A stretch of DNA of 64,000 nt from Pseudomonas indica NBRC 103045. Its GTDB lineage: Bacteria; Pseudomonadota; Gammaproteobacteria; Pseudomonadales; Pseudomonadaceae. Below, one piece after another: positions 16,047 through 25,245 of this stretch (positions are counted from its first letter, which is position 1; each line of letters starts with the position of its first letter). The stretch is from assembly GCF_002091635.1 (NCBI RefSeq), contig NZ_BDAC01000024.1:1-64000 (forward strand), written 5' to 3'. Both the position numbers and the translations under genes were made by a program. The notes beneath the pieces are model-generated. The model saw only the letters and a list, made by a program, of their open reading frames with translations. It searched no databases and was not told the DNA's origin.

Positions 16047-16491
16047 GGAAGGACTCCTTCGCGTTCAGGTGCTCATATGACCGCAAACGAAGCGGCAAGT
16101 TGCCATCGCCGCTCCTGAGGTGACGGTCGGCCATGTCGGTTGAGACACATAAGGCTCTGTTTGCGTTAAGTGAATCCATGTAGGGGCGAATTTATTCGCC
16201 CATGTGTCATGCCGTTATCCAATGTTGGCCGCATCTCTTCTGCAAACCTTCGGGCAATGACCCGGCATCGGCCCCAACTCGCCATGCCAGGCACACCTCC
16301 CTCTCACCTTTAGGGAGAGGGGCTGGGGAGAGGGGTTTGTCTCGCACGGAGAAGAGGTGGTGCCCGCAGGTGTCTCCGCCCCAAAGCGAACGGTCCGACG
16401 GAGCGGCTGTCACACCCACAGACGGCCATCGCGCCCCGCTCTTCCCTCCGCGCCCGCCACGGGGCGCCGAACCCGGAATGGAAGGCCGACC
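16047..16491. repeat. Intergenic region with REP and composite palindrome
   Basis: No gene is supported here. 16180-16201 is a GTAGGGGCGAA-type REP. 16225-16346 shares its order of elements with 15050-15180: a TTCTGCAAACCTTC stretch, then a CTCCCTCTCACC/GGGAGAGGGG imperfect palindrome at 16297-16335, then CTCGCACGGA. The remainder shows nothing recognisable. Confidence 0.65.
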
Positions 16492-16905
16492 ATGGATCTG
16501 CTGAAACTCCTGCACTTCGCCAGCCTGCTCGGCTGGTGCGGAACCCTGCTTTATCTGCCGGCGCTGATCGCGGCGGGCACGCGGCGCAGCGAGACGCTGT
16601 TCTACCGCGATCACGCGCACCTCACGCGGCTGGTTTTCACCCTGGTGGCCACGCCGGCGGCGCTGCTGGCCATCGGGTCGGGGACGGCGCTGTTCCTGCG
16701 CGACGGCATCCTCGGCACCTGGCTGATTCTCAAGCTCACCACGGTGGCAGCACTAGTGCTCTGCCACACGCTTTGCGGCGTGCTGGTGCTGCGCATCGAG
16801 CGGGTGCCGGAGCGCAGCGTCGGCCGCGAATGCGTGGGCATCGGCGTGCTGATCACCCTGCTGATCGCCGTCACCCTGTGGCTGGTATTGGCCAAGCCGT
16901 TCTGA
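16492..16905 (+). CDS. CopD-like four-helix membrane protein
   Basis: A 137-residue inner-membrane protein with four predicted helices. A conserved histidine near the start (LLHFASLLGWCGTL) and another in helix 1-2 region (RDHAHLTRL) fit the CopD/HemJ-like superfamily, which includes copper resistance proteins and HemJ. Which subgroup it belongs to cannot be settled by eye. It lies beside a terminal oxidase cluster, so a part in heme or copper supply is plausible. GGAAGG stands before the ATG. Confidence 0.6.
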   Translation: MDLLKLLHFASLLGWCGTLLYLPALIAAGTRRSETLFYRDHAHLTRLVFTLVATPAALLAIGSGTALFLRDGILGTWLILKLTTVAALVLCHTLCGVLVLRIERVPERSVGRECVGIGVLITLLIAVTLWLVLAKPF

Positions 16906-16952
16906 CGATGGCCGATCTCGACAATCTCCCCCGACCCGGCCGGCATGGACGC

Positions 16953-17420
16953 TCAGACGTCCACATCCACCCCCACCGCGTGTTCATAGACCAACCGGCC
17001 GCCCAGCCAGGAGGCCAGGGCGATGAGCAGCGCGGTGAGCAGCGACAGGTAGAGGCCCCAAGGCTCGACCGAGTCGGCGTCCTCGCGGTAGCGCAGCAAC
17101 CAGTTCAGCGAGGCCAGCGAGAGCATCATCACGGCGATGATGGCGTGGCACCAGGCGGTGATCTTTTGCCGGATGCGCCGCACGAACAGCAGGTCGATCA
17201 GCCCCATGCTGCTGGCGATCCAGCCGCCTCCCGCGCCGACGCCGGCCAGCCAGAGCGCGGCGCGCGCCCAGAACGGGTCGCCGCTGAAGAGGTAGGCGCA
17301 ATCGGCGCCGACCAGGCCGATCAGCGCGGCCACCGGGAAGTGGATCAGCATCGGGTGCAGCGGGTGGCCGCCGAGAGCGGCGCGGCTGACGATGGGCTCG
17401 TGGTCGGCGTTTCCGGCCAT
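16953..17420 (-). CDS. DUF2231 membrane protein
   Basis: A 155-residue protein with four predicted membrane helices. The N-terminal GGHPLHPMLIHFP motif is typical of DUF2231, a family of unknown role often found next to cytochrome or oxidase genes. It is transcribed away from the oxidase operon, with its start about 50 bases from the presumed start of subunit II, so the two share a short divergent control region. Confidence 0.75.
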   Translation of the reverse strand: MAGNADHEPIVSRAALGGHPLHPMLIHFPVAALIGLVGADCAYLFSGDPFWARAALWLAGVGAGGGWIASSMGLIDLLFVRRIRQKITAWCHAIIAVMMLSLASLNWLLRYREDADSVEPWGLYLSLLTALLIALASWLGGRLVYEHAVGVDVDV

Positions 17421-17468
17421 GGGGCACTCCGTGATGGGCGGGGACGGCGGCACCGAACCGGTGCCCTC

Positions 17469-18437
17469 TTGCAATGGACCGTTTTCCCGCTGGCAGTTCC
17501 TTGTCTGACGGCCTGCGGCGGCGCCCAGTCCGCCCTCGATCCGGCCGGCCCGATGGCGCGCGAAGTGACGTTGCTCTGGTGGGCGATGCTGGGCTTCGCC
17601 AGCCTGGTACTGCTGGGCGTGACCGCGCTCTGGCTGTATGCCATGCACCGCGCGCCGCGCGAAACCAGCGCCGAGCAGGCGCGGCGGATCAACCGGCGCT
17701 GGATCGTCGGCGGCGGCCTTCTGTTGCCCGGCCTGAGCATCCTTCTGCTGCTGGCCTTCGGCATCCCCGCCGGTCATCGGTTGCTACCGTTGCCGCTGGC
17801 CGAACCGCCGCTGCGCATCGAGGTGACCGGCCACCAGTGGTGGTGGGAAGTGCGCTACCCGGACGGCGTGGTCACCGCCAACCAGTTGCACATCCCGGCC
17901 GGCCGTCCGGTGGACCTGGCGGTGAGCAGCGCGGACGTCATCCATTCGTTCTGGGTGCCGCGCCTCGGCGGCAAGCTGGACATGATCCCCGGCCGTCGCC
18001 ATGTGCTGCGCCTGCAGGCCGACCGACCGGGCACCTATCGCGGCCAGTGTGCGGAGTTCTGCGGCAGCCAGCACGCGCACATGGCGATCGACGTGGTGGC
18101 CCACGACGAGCCGGCGTTCCAGGCCTGGATGGCGGCGCGCCGCGAACTGCGCTTCTCCCCGCCCCCAGGGGAGGCCGGCGCGGTGTTCGAGCAGCGCTGC
18201 GGGCGCTGCCACCGGGTCGCCGGGGTCAGCGAAGGTGGCCGTGCACCGGACCTGACCGACGTCGGCTCCCGCCCGAGCCTCGGCGCCGGCACTCTCGACA
18301 ACCGCCCCGGCGCCCTGCGCCGCTGGCTGCGCGAGCACCAGCGGCTCAAGCCGGGCAACGGCATGCCGGCCCACGACGACGTGACGCCGGAAACCCTCGA
18401 CCGGATCGCCGATTGGCTGGAGACGCTCGCCCCATGA
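17469..18437 (+). CDS. coxB: Cytochrome c oxidase subunit II with fused cytochrome c domain
   Basis: A 322-residue caa3-type subunit II. A lipoprotein-like leader with LTAC is followed by two membrane helices. The cupredoxin domain has the GHQWWWEVRYP entry site and the CuA motif CAEFCGSQHAHM. The C-terminal cytochrome c domain binds heme by CGRCH with a distal methionine in NGMPAH. A TTG at 17469 is chosen because it gives a complete lipoprotein signal sequence; there is no strong ribosome site and an ATG nearby (17474) is in another frame, so the start is uncertain. The stop overlaps the next ATG. Confidence 0.85.
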   Translation: MQWTVFPLAVPCLTACGGAQSALDPAGPMAREVTLLWWAMLGFASLVLLGVTALWLYAMHRAPRETSAEQARRINRRWIVGGGLLLPGLSILLLLAFGIPAGHRLLPLPLAEPPLRIEVTGHQWWWEVRYPDGVVTANQLHIPAGRPVDLAVSSADVIHSFWVPRLGGKLDMIPGRRHVLRLQADRPGTYRGQCAEFCGSQHAHMAIDVVAHDEPAFQAWMAARRELRFSPPPGEAGAVFEQRCGRCHRVAGVSEGGRAPDLTDVGSRPSLGAGTLDNRPGALRRWLREHQRLKPGNGMPAHDDVTPETLDRIADWLETLAP

Positions 18438-20953
18438 GCCGCGACATGCCCTCCCCCGAAGCCGAACGCCTGCACGAACGCTTCAACGCGGTGTGGGGCA
18501 ACCCCACAGGCTGGCGCGCACTGACGGTGGTCAACCACACCACGGTGGGGCTGCGCTTCCTGGTCACCGGGGCGCTGTTCTTCCTTTTCGGCGGCCTGCT
18601 GGCGATGCTGCTGCGCACCCAGTTGGCGCTGCCCGGACGCGATTTCATGGGGCCGGACCTGTACAACCAGGTCTTCACCATGCACGGCACGGTGATGATG
18701 TTCCTGTTCGCCGTGCCGATGATGGAAGGACTGGCGGTCTACCTGATTCCGAAGATGATCGGCGCCCGCGACCTGGTGTTCCCGCGCCTGTCGGCCCTGG
18801 GCTATTTCTGCTACCTGTTCGGTGGGCTGATCCTGGTGGCCAGCCTGTTTCTCGACATCGCCCCCAAGGCCGGCTGGTTCATGTACACGCCGTTGTCCAG
18901 CGCGGCGCATACGCCGGGGCCGAACTCGGATTTCTGGCTGCTGGGCATCACCTTCGTGGAGATTTCCGCGGTAAGCGCCGGGGTGGAGCTGGTGGTGTCG
19001 ATCCTGCGCACCCGCACCCGGGGCATGACGCTGGACCGCATGCCGCTGTACGCCTGGTACATCCTGGTGATGGCGATGATGATCGTGGTCGGCTTCCCGC
19101 CGCTGATCCTCGGCAGCATCCTGCTGGAACTGGAGCGCGCCGCCGGCCTGCCGTTCTTCGAGGTGGCGCGGGGCGGCGACCCGCTGCTCTGGCAGCACCT
19201 GTTCTGGCTGTTCGGCCACCCGGAGGTATACATCATCTTCCTGCCGGCGGCGGGCATCGTCTCGACCCTGCTGCCGGTGTTCGCCCAGCGCCCCATCGTG
19301 GGCTATCGCTGGGTGGTGCTGGGGGTACTGAGTACCGGCTTCATCAGCTTCGGCCTGTGGGTGCATCACATGTTCACCGTGGGCATCCCGCAACTGGCGC
19401 AGGCGTTCTTCTCGGCGGCGAGCATGCTGGTGGCGATCCCCACCGGGGTGCAGATCTTCGCCTGGCTGGCGACGCTCTGGCTGGGGCGGCCGGTGTACCA
19501 CGTGCCGATGCTCTGGCTGGTGGGCTTCCTGGTGATCTTCGTCGCCGGTGGGCTGACCGGGGTGATGCTGGCGCTGGTGCCGTTCGACTGGCAGGTGCAC
19601 GACACCCATTTCGTCGTGGCCCACATGCACTACGTGCTGGTGGGCGGAATGTTCTTCCCGCTGATGGCCGGGCTCTACTACTGGCTGCCGCATTTCTCTG
19701 GACGGATGCCTTCGGTGCGCCTCGGCCGCTGGGGGTTCTGGCTGGTGTTCGTCGGCTTCAACCTGACCTTCCTGGTGATGCACTGGACCGGCCTGCTGGG
19801 CATGCCCCGGCGCATCTATACCTACCCCACCGGCCTGGGCTGGGATTGGCCGAACCTGATCTCCTCCATCGGCAGCTTCGTGATGGCCATCGGCATCGCC
19901 ACGGTGCTGCTGGACATCGTGCTGCACTTCCGTTTCGGCCTGCCGGCCAAGGAAAATCCCTGGCACGCGGACACCCTGGAATGGGCCACCAGCCTGCCGC
20001 CCACGTCCTACAACTTCGCCAGCCTGCCGGAGGTTCGCGGACGCCATCCGCTGTGGGACGACCCGGGCCTGCCGCAGAGCATCGCCCACGGCGAGCACGC
20101 ATTGGCGGTGATCGACCACGGCCGCCGCGAGACCTGGGGCTCGGACCCGCTGACCGGCCAGACGCGCGAGATCATCCACCTGCCGGGCAACAGTTGGCTG
20201 CCGGTGATCGCCGCCGCGCTGATCGCTGGCGTCTGCCTGAGCCTGCTGACCCGCGCCTACGGGCTGGCGGCGCTGTTCGCGCTGACCAGCCTCGGCGTGC
20301 TGCTGCGTTGGTCCTGGGAGAACGGTGCCCATCCCAAGGCAGCGCCGGACGCCAAGACCCAGCCCGGCGATCCGCCGCTGCATTCGCGTACCTGCGACGG
20401 GCCCGGCCTATGGGGGATGGCGGTGACGCTGCTGGCCGACGGTGCGCTCTACCTGTCGTTGCTGTTCGGCTGGTTCTACCTGTGGACGGTGGCGCCGGAC
20501 TGGCAGGTCCCGGAGCGGGCCGGCTTCGACCAGCGCCTGCTGCTGGCCAGCGCCGTGCTGCTGGCCGTGGCCACCTTCTGGCAGCGGCGGCTGCTGGTGC
20601 GGTTGCGCCAGGGCGATGCGCGCGGACTGGCCGGTGGGTTGGCGGGCGTCGCCGGGCTCGGCCTGCTGCATGCAGTGCTGCTGCTCTGGGCGCTGCTCGG
20701 CGGCGAGCTGGCGCCACGGCAGACGGCACATGACGCGGTGATCGCCGTGGTGCTCGGCTATAGCCTGGTCCACGGCCTGCTCGCTGCCGTCCTCAGCGCC
20801 TTGCAGGGCTGGCGCGTGAGGTGCGGCTACGTCGGCGTCGAGACGCCTTACGAACCGCTGGTGGTGGAGCAGCTCTGGTACTACAACCTCGGCGTGCTGT
20901 GGATCGGCTACTTCGCCCTGGTGCTGTTCCCGCCGACCTGGGGGGCCGCCTGA
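18434..20953 (+). CDS. Fused cytochrome c oxidase subunits I and III
   Basis: An 839-residue polytopic membrane protein. Residues 1 to about 545 are heme-copper oxidase subunit I. They contain the GHPEVY motif with the glutamate and the tyrosine of the His-Tyr pair, the WVHHMF copper ligands and HDTHFVVAHMHY heme ligands. The GHPEVY glutamate indicates an A1-type proton channel. After a linker the rest (about 590-839) is a shortened subunit III. Such I+III fusions are known in caa3 oxidases. It starts inside the stop of subunit II and ends inside the start of the next gene, so the operon is tightly coupled. Confidence 0.9.
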   Translation: MSRDMPSPEAERLHERFNAVWGNPTGWRALTVVNHTTVGLRFLVTGALFFLFGGLLAMLLRTQLALPGRDFMGPDLYNQVFTMHGTVMMFLFAVPMMEGLAVYLIPKMIGARDLVFPRLSALGYFCYLFGGLILVASLFLDIAPKAGWFMYTPLSSAAHTPGPNSDFWLLGITFVEISAVSAGVELVVSILRTRTRGMTLDRMPLYAWYILVMAMMIVVGFPPLILGSILLELERAAGLPFFEVARGGDPLLWQHLFWLFGHPEVYIIFLPAAGIVSTLLPVFAQRPIVGYRWVVLGVLSTGFISFGLWVHHMFTVGIPQLAQAFFSAASMLVAIPTGVQIFAWLATLWLGRPVYHVPMLWLVGFLVIFVAGGLTGVMLALVPFDWQVHDTHFVVAHMHYVLVGGMFFPLMAGLYYWLPHFSGRMPSVRLGRWGFWLVFVGFNLTFLVMHWTGLLGMPRRIYTYPTGLGWDWPNLISSIGSFVMAIGIATVLLDIVLHFRFGLPAKENPWHADTLEWATSLPPTSYNFASLPEVRGRHPLWDDPGLPQSIAHGEHALAVIDHGRRETWGSDPLTGQTREIIHLPGNSWLPVIAAALIAGVCLSLLTRAYGLAALFALTSLGVLLRWSWENGAHPKAAPDAKTQPGDPPLHSRTCDGPGLWGMAVTLLADGALYLSLLFGWFYLWTVAPDWQVPERAGFDQRLLLASAVLLAVATFWQRRLLVRLRQGDARGLAGGLAGVAGLGLLHAVLLLWALLGGELAPRQTAHDAVIAVVLGYSLVHGLLAAVLSALQGWRVRCGYVGVETPYEPLVVEQLWYYNLGVLWIGYFALVLFPPTWGAA

Positions 20954-21306
20954 TGCGACCGCTGCGCTCGCCCTATAACCCGATCCACATCGCCCTCGGG
21001 CTGGTGATCTGGAGCCTGTGGTTCGTCGCGCTCTATGGCGGGCTGTCTGTGGCCTGCCGGGTGGCGCCGCCGGCCCTCTCGCTGGGGATGTGGAACTGGC
21101 TGAACCTGCTGTTGGGCCTGTTTTCGGTCGCCACCGTCGCCTTGCTCCTCGGCTTGGCGAGGTGGTCCTGGCGAGCCGCTTCCCGCGCGGGGAAACGCTC
21201 TCCGGAACGTTTCGCCGCCCGCCTCGCCGCCACCGTGCACCTGGTGGGGGCGGTGGCCACGCTGGTCGTCGCCGTGCCGCTGTTGAGGCTACCGCCATGC
21301 GTGTGA
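20953..21306 (+). CDS. Small membrane protein of the oxidase operon
   Basis: A 117-residue protein with three predicted membrane helices (VIWSLWFVALYGGL, a central helix and a C-terminal one). It overlaps the preceding and following genes by one and ten bases. Position suggests an accessory or subunit IV-like protein of the caa3 oxidase. No family motif is recognised. Confidence 0.65.
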   Translation: MRPLRSPYNPIHIALGLVIWSLWFVALYGGLSVACRVAPPALSLGMWNWLNLLLGLFSVATVALLLGLARWSWRAASRAGKRSPERFAARLAATVHLVGAVATLVVAVPLLRLPPCV

Positions 21307-22118
21307 TCGTTGCCGCTGCCCTGCTCGCCCTCAGCCTGCCGGCCTGCGCCCATGGCCTGTTGGAGAGCGTGCGGGGCGAGCGCCTGCCGATCCTCGTCGG
21401 CGCCCTGCTGTTCGGAGCGGCCTGGCTGCTCTACGGGCTCGGCGCACGCCGGGTTCGCCCTCATGGCCACGAGGCGCTGTGGATGCACGTCGCCATGCTC
21501 ATCGCCGCGCTCTCCGCCTTCGGCCCGCTGGACGACTGGGCGGAAACCAGCACTAGCCTGCACATGCTGCAGCACATGCTGTTCATGCTGGCAGTGGCCC
21601 CGCTCTGGGCCCTGGGCCGGCCGCTGCCGCAATGGCGGGCGATGCTCGGGGCAACGCTGCAACCGCTGTGGAACGGCATCTTGCGGGCCGCCCGCTACCC
21701 GGTGGCAACGGCCATGGTGCACGGCGCGCTGATCTGGATCTGGCACACGCCGCGCCTTTATCTGCTGGCGCTGGAACATCCCGGCTGGCACATGATCGAG
21801 CACGCCTGCTTCCTGTTCAGCGCCTGGCTGTTCTGGTGGTCGTGCCTGCACGCGCACCCGCGCTTGGTGCCGCAGGCGTTGCTGGCGATGCTGCTGACGC
21901 TGATGCACACCGGCCTGCTCGGCGCCCTGCTGACCTTCGGCGACACACCGTTCTATGGCGATGCGCGGGACTTGCAGGACCAGCAGTTGGCCGGTCTGCT
22001 CATGTGGGTGCCGGGCGGGTTGGTCTACCTGGCCGGCGCCGGCTGGATCGCCTGGCGCTGGCTCGGCCGCCTGTGGCGACGCCAGCAGCGGGTCGGTAGC
22101 AGTCCCTTGGGCGAATGA
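21297..22118 (+). CDS. ctaG: CtaG (caa3-type) cytochrome c oxidase assembly protein
   Basis: A 273-residue membrane protein with a possible signal peptide and about seven helices. Conserved histidines (LHMLQHMLFML and MIEHACFLFSAWLFWW) match the caa3_CtaG family needed for assembly of this oxidase class, probably copper handling. It is the last gene of the oxidase operon. Its final codons and TGA are supplied by a REP element (22109-22130), so the natural C-terminus may have been trimmed or extended by repeat insertion. Confidence 0.8.
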   Translation: MRVIVAAALLALSLPACAHGLLESVRGERLPILVGALLFGAAWLLYGLGARRVRPHGHEALWMHVAMLIAALSAFGPLDDWAETSTSLHMLQHMLFMLAVAPLWALGRPLPQWRAMLGATLQPLWNGILRAARYPVATAMVHGALIWIWHTPRLYLLALEHPGWHMIEHACFLFSAWLFWWSCLHAHPRLVPQALLAMLLTLMHTGLLGALLTFGDTPFYGDARDLQDQQLAGLLMWVPGGLVYLAGAGWIAWRWLGRLWRRQQRVGSSPLGE

Positions 22119-22264
22119 ATTGGCCCCTACAGATCCGACCCGACACTGTTCCGTAGGAGCCAGCTCTGCTGGCGAAGCTTTTGTGCAACCCTCCTTCGCA
22201 AGCAGAGCTCGCTCCTACAAGGGGCGGCGCCCGACCCTCGATGTAGGGGCGAACTCATTCGCCC
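22109..22264. repeat. REP cluster between ctaG and the S9 peptidase gene
   Basis: Four palindromes: 22109-22130 (inverse, overlapping the ctaG stop), 22153-22176 (GTAGGAGCCAG type), 22195-22218 (inverse) and 22243-22264 (GTAGGGGCGAA type). They lie between converging genes, a usual REP location. Confidence 0.8.
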
Positions 22265-22275
22265 GGCAAGGCTGA

Positions 22276-24150
22276 CTATTGCCTCGGCGCTTCGGCCAAC
22301 ACCCTTTGGTAAAAACGAAACTCTCGCTCCAACGCATGACTGAGGTGGGCCGCCTGGCGAAAGCCATGGCGCTCGTCGGGATAGAGGTGGTATTCCACCG
22401 GCACGCCGCGCTCGCGCAGGGCGGCGACCATGGACTCGGTCTGCGCCGGCACCACCACCGCGTCGAGCCCGCCCTGGAAGAAAATCACCGGCACCTGGAT
22501 ACGCCCGGCATGCAGCAGTGGCGTGCGGGCCCGGTAGCGTTCGAGGTCGCGCTCGGGATCGCCGATCAACCAGTCGAGGTAATCCGCCTCGAACTTGTGG
22601 GTGACCCGCCCCAACGCCAGCGGATCGCTGACTCCATAGAGGCTCGCGCCACCGGCGAAAGCATCGGTGAAGGCCAGGCCGCATAACGCGGTATAGCCCC
22701 CCGCGCTGGAGCCACGAATGAACGCCCGCGCCGGGTCGATGGCACCGCGTTCGGCCAGATGCCGCACCAGCGCCACTGCATCCTCCACGTCCACCACGCC
22801 CCAACTGTCCCGCAGGCGCTGCCGATAGGCACGACCGAAACCGCTGCTGCCGCGGTAGTTGAGGTCGGCCACGGCGAAGCCTCGCTGGGTCCAGAACTGG
22901 ATGCGCGGATCGAACACCGGGTAGCAGGCGGAAGTCGGCCCGCCATGGAGGAACACCACCAGCGGCGGCTTCGTCCCCGGCGCAGCGGTCTGGCCGGCAT
23001 TGCGCGGCGGATAGAAGAACGCATGGCTCGCCTCCCCTTCCCCGCTGGCGAAGCGCAGCGACTCCGGCCGCGACAACTCCACCTCGGCCAGGGGCTGCTC
23101 GCCGCCGGCCACTATCTGCACGGCGCCCGTATCGCGCCGAATCGCCAGCAGCGTCGGCAAGCGGTCGGGAGCCGCGGCGATGCAGTAGAAACACTCGGTA
23201 TCGGCGCCCAACTGGCGAAAGCGGCTGAAGGACTCGGCCAGGCGCCGCTCCTGCCCATCGGCATCGCGCTCCACCAGCACGCCGTAGCCGTCCTCGAAAC
23301 GACTGAGCAACAGTCCGCCGTCCGCCAGCGGCAGGTAGCTGCACGTACCCAGTTGCCAAGGCGCCGGCGCGTGGTCGGCAGGTGCCGAGTCCAGCGGCTG
23401 CCAAACCCCATCCCGCTCGCACCAGGGCTGCCACCAGCCCAGGCGGTCGGACAGCGCATGCAACCGGCCCTCGGCCGAGAAGCGCGGCTGTTGCACGGAC
23501 TCGTCCCCGGCCGCCAGGACGATCGGCGCCGACCAGCGGCCGGAGGCATCCCGCGTCGCCACGCACAGGCGGGTCGCGGTCCAGGGTTGTTCCGGACGGT
23601 TCCATTCGATCCAGGCCAGCCGCTCGCCGTCCGGGCTCAGGCAAGGCGACGCGTAGAAGTCGGCGCCCTCGCCCAGCACCTCGCGTTGCCCGTCGGCCAG
23701 GGACAGGCTCACCAGACGATGCACGACGCCACCCGGCTCATGGCTCTCTTCCACCACCAGCAGCGCGTTGCGGGCCGCGGCGAAATGCAGATCGCCATAG
23801 CGGCAACCGCCCTGCGCGGTCAGCGCACGCGGTACGCCATCCAGCGCCTGGCGGTAGACCTGTTGGTCCGCCTCGTCGACGAAGGCCACGCCGTCGCCGG
23901 TCAGGCAGAAGGCACCGCCGCCGTACTCATAGACCCGGCTGCGCAGCGAGACGCCCTCCGGCGTCAGGCACCAGGTCTGCCCGCCGCGCTGGAACCAGAG
24001 GGTGCAACGGCCGTCCTCGGGACGGTATTCGAGCCAGAACAGGCCGCCATGCCCGGCGCGCAGTTCGGCGAAATCGCGGCTCGCCGAGGCAGCGCGCTCG
24101 GCCGTCCAGGCGCTGGGCCAGAAGCCGTAGGGAATCGCAGTGGCGGTCAT
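22276..24150 (-). CDS. S9 family peptidase (prolyl oligopeptidase/dipeptidyl aminopeptidase type)
   Basis: A 624-residue protein. The N-terminal two thirds is read as a beta-propeller of repeated short motifs; the C-terminal third is an alpha/beta hydrolase. The catalytic triad is visible: S482 in GSSAGGY, D563 in GGLDAVV and H595 in DERHGF. Members cleave short peptides or N-acylated peptides in the cytoplasm. No signal peptide is seen. Length is normal. It stands alone between REP clusters. Confidence 0.85.
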   Translation of the reverse strand: MTATAIPYGFWPSAWTAERAASASRDFAELRAGHGGLFWLEYRPEDGRCTLWFQRGGQTWCLTPEGVSLRSRVYEYGGGAFCLTGDGVAFVDEADQQVYRQALDGVPRALTAQGGCRYGDLHFAAARNALLVVEESHEPGGVVHRLVSLSLADGQREVLGEGADFYASPCLSPDGERLAWIEWNRPEQPWTATRLCVATRDASGRWSAPIVLAAGDESVQQPRFSAEGRLHALSDRLGWWQPWCERDGVWQPLDSAPADHAPAPWQLGTCSYLPLADGGLLLSRFEDGYGVLVERDADGQERRLAESFSRFRQLGADTECFYCIAAAPDRLPTLLAIRRDTGAVQIVAGGEQPLAEVELSRPESLRFASGEGEASHAFFYPPRNAGQTAAPGTKPPLVVFLHGGPTSACYPVFDPRIQFWTQRGFAVADLNYRGSSGFGRAYRQRLRDSWGVVDVEDAVALVRHLAERGAIDPARAFIRGSSAGGYTALCGLAFTDAFAGGASLYGVSDPLALGRVTHKFEADYLDWLIGDPERDLERYRARTPLLHAGRIQVPVIFFQGGLDAVVVPAQTESMVAALRERGVPVEYHLYPDERHGFRQAAHLSHALEREFRFYQRVLAEAPRQ

Positions 24151-24165
24151 ACTTTCACCCTCGTC

Positions 24166-24270
24166 GGGCGAATAAATTCGCCCCTACCAAAACCCGTGCG
24201 TGGGAGCGAATTCATTCGCGAAAAATATCCGGCGTAGTGGTACTTCTATCGCGAATGAATTCGCGCCTAC
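24166..24270. repeat. REP triplet
   Basis: 24166-24187 (inverse GTAGGGGCGAA type), 24200-24221 (GTGGGAGCGAA type) and 24249-24270 (inverse) lie between the AraC gene end and the S9 peptidase start, so they sit in the peptidase upstream region. Confidence 0.8.
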
Positions 24271-24323
24271 AGGTCCGTTCCCTGCTTTCGTCATCAGCGA
24301 GCCCAAAGGGCATCAGCTCAACG

Positions 24324-25172
24324 CTATCCCGGTCGCGAACGCGATCCTGCATGGCCATGGGCTTGCCGGTAGACACCCGGCGCCACGCCATAGCTCTGCT
24401 TGAACTGCCGGTTGAGGTGGCTCTGGTCGGCGAAGCCCAGGCGGGCGGCCACTTCGCCCGGTGCGCAACCTTCCTTCAGCAACGCCCGCGCCTGCTCCAG
24501 CCGCCGCTGGGTGAGCCAGGTATGCGGTGGCAGGCCGGTGGCGCGGCGGAAGATGCGGGCGAAGTGGAACGGCGAGAGGTTCACCGCAGCCGCCAGCTCT
24601 TCCAGCGACGGCGGCTCGCTCAGCCGCGCGGCCAGCAGTTCCTTGGCTCGCTGCACGGCCTGGGGCTCGTTACCCGCAGCGGGCGCCTCCGGCACCTTGG
24701 CGTAGCGTTGCAGCAACAGCAGCACGGTCTCGCGCCAGAGGGTCTGTTGCTGGAGCGTCTCCGTCGGCTGTTCGAGCAAGCGGTGCAGGGTGAGGAAGCG
24801 GCGGGCCAGTTCGGGGTCGTAGAGAACGCTGCAGTTGAACGACGGCAGCCCGCCCCGGTCGAGGCCGAGTTCGTCCAGTACCGTGCGCAGGTGTTCGAAT
24901 TCGGGATAGAAACCGCGGTAGCGCCAGCCCTGCTCCACCGCCTTGCGGCCGTTGTGCAGCTCGTCCGGGTTGATCAGCACCATGCTGCCCACCGGGGCCA
25001 GGTGCTCGCTGCCGCGATGGCGGAAGGACTGGGCGCCGTCCTCCAGCACCGTGATCACGTAGCCTTCGTGCACATGGGGCGCGAAGCACTGCTCCACGTA
25101 GCGCGCCTGCAGCAGTTCGACACCGCCGAGCCCGGTGGCCCTCCAGAAGCGTGTCTGTTCGCCCGTTTCCAT
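24324..25172 (-). CDS. AraC family transcriptional regulator
   Basis: A 282-residue regulator. The N-terminal cupin-like AraC-binding domain (HVHEGYVITVLEDG, then a GSMVLINPDELH loop) is followed by the double helix-turn-helix (LEELAAAVNLSPFHFARIFRRATG; then RLGFADQSHLNRQFKQSYG), residues about 185-280. The ligand is unknown. A GNAT gene lies upstream on the same strand; the target genes are not evident. Confidence 0.85.
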   Translation of the reverse strand: METGEQTRFWRATGLGGVELLQARYVEQCFAPHVHEGYVITVLEDGAQSFRHRGSEHLAPVGSMVLINPDELHNGRKAVEQGWRYRGFYPEFEHLRTVLDELGLDRGGLPSFNCSVLYDPELARRFLTLHRLLEQPTETLQQQTLWRETVLLLLQRYAKVPEAPAAGNEPQAVQRAKELLAARLSEPPSLEELAAAVNLSPFHFARIFRRATGLPPHTWLTQRRLEQARALLKEGCAPGEVAARLGFADQSHLNRQFKQSYGVAPGVYRQAHGHAGSRSRPG

Positions 25173-25245
25173 GTCGTTGCCCGCAAATGATGGCCTGCCA
25201 CCATGCCAGCCGGACCGCCATCCTTCAACAGGCCGAGCAGGCCCG

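Noticed and set aside
15210-16118. Plus-strand frame opposite the repeat lipoprotein
   Set aside because: Repetitive Ala/Leu/Val text is the complement of the Gln/Gly/Tyr repeat; the minus strand has signal peptide, ribosome site and terminator.
18035-20383. Long minus-strand frame opposite the fused oxidase gene
   Set aside because: Gln/His/Arg-rich antisense text; the plus strand encodes an unmistakable oxidase.
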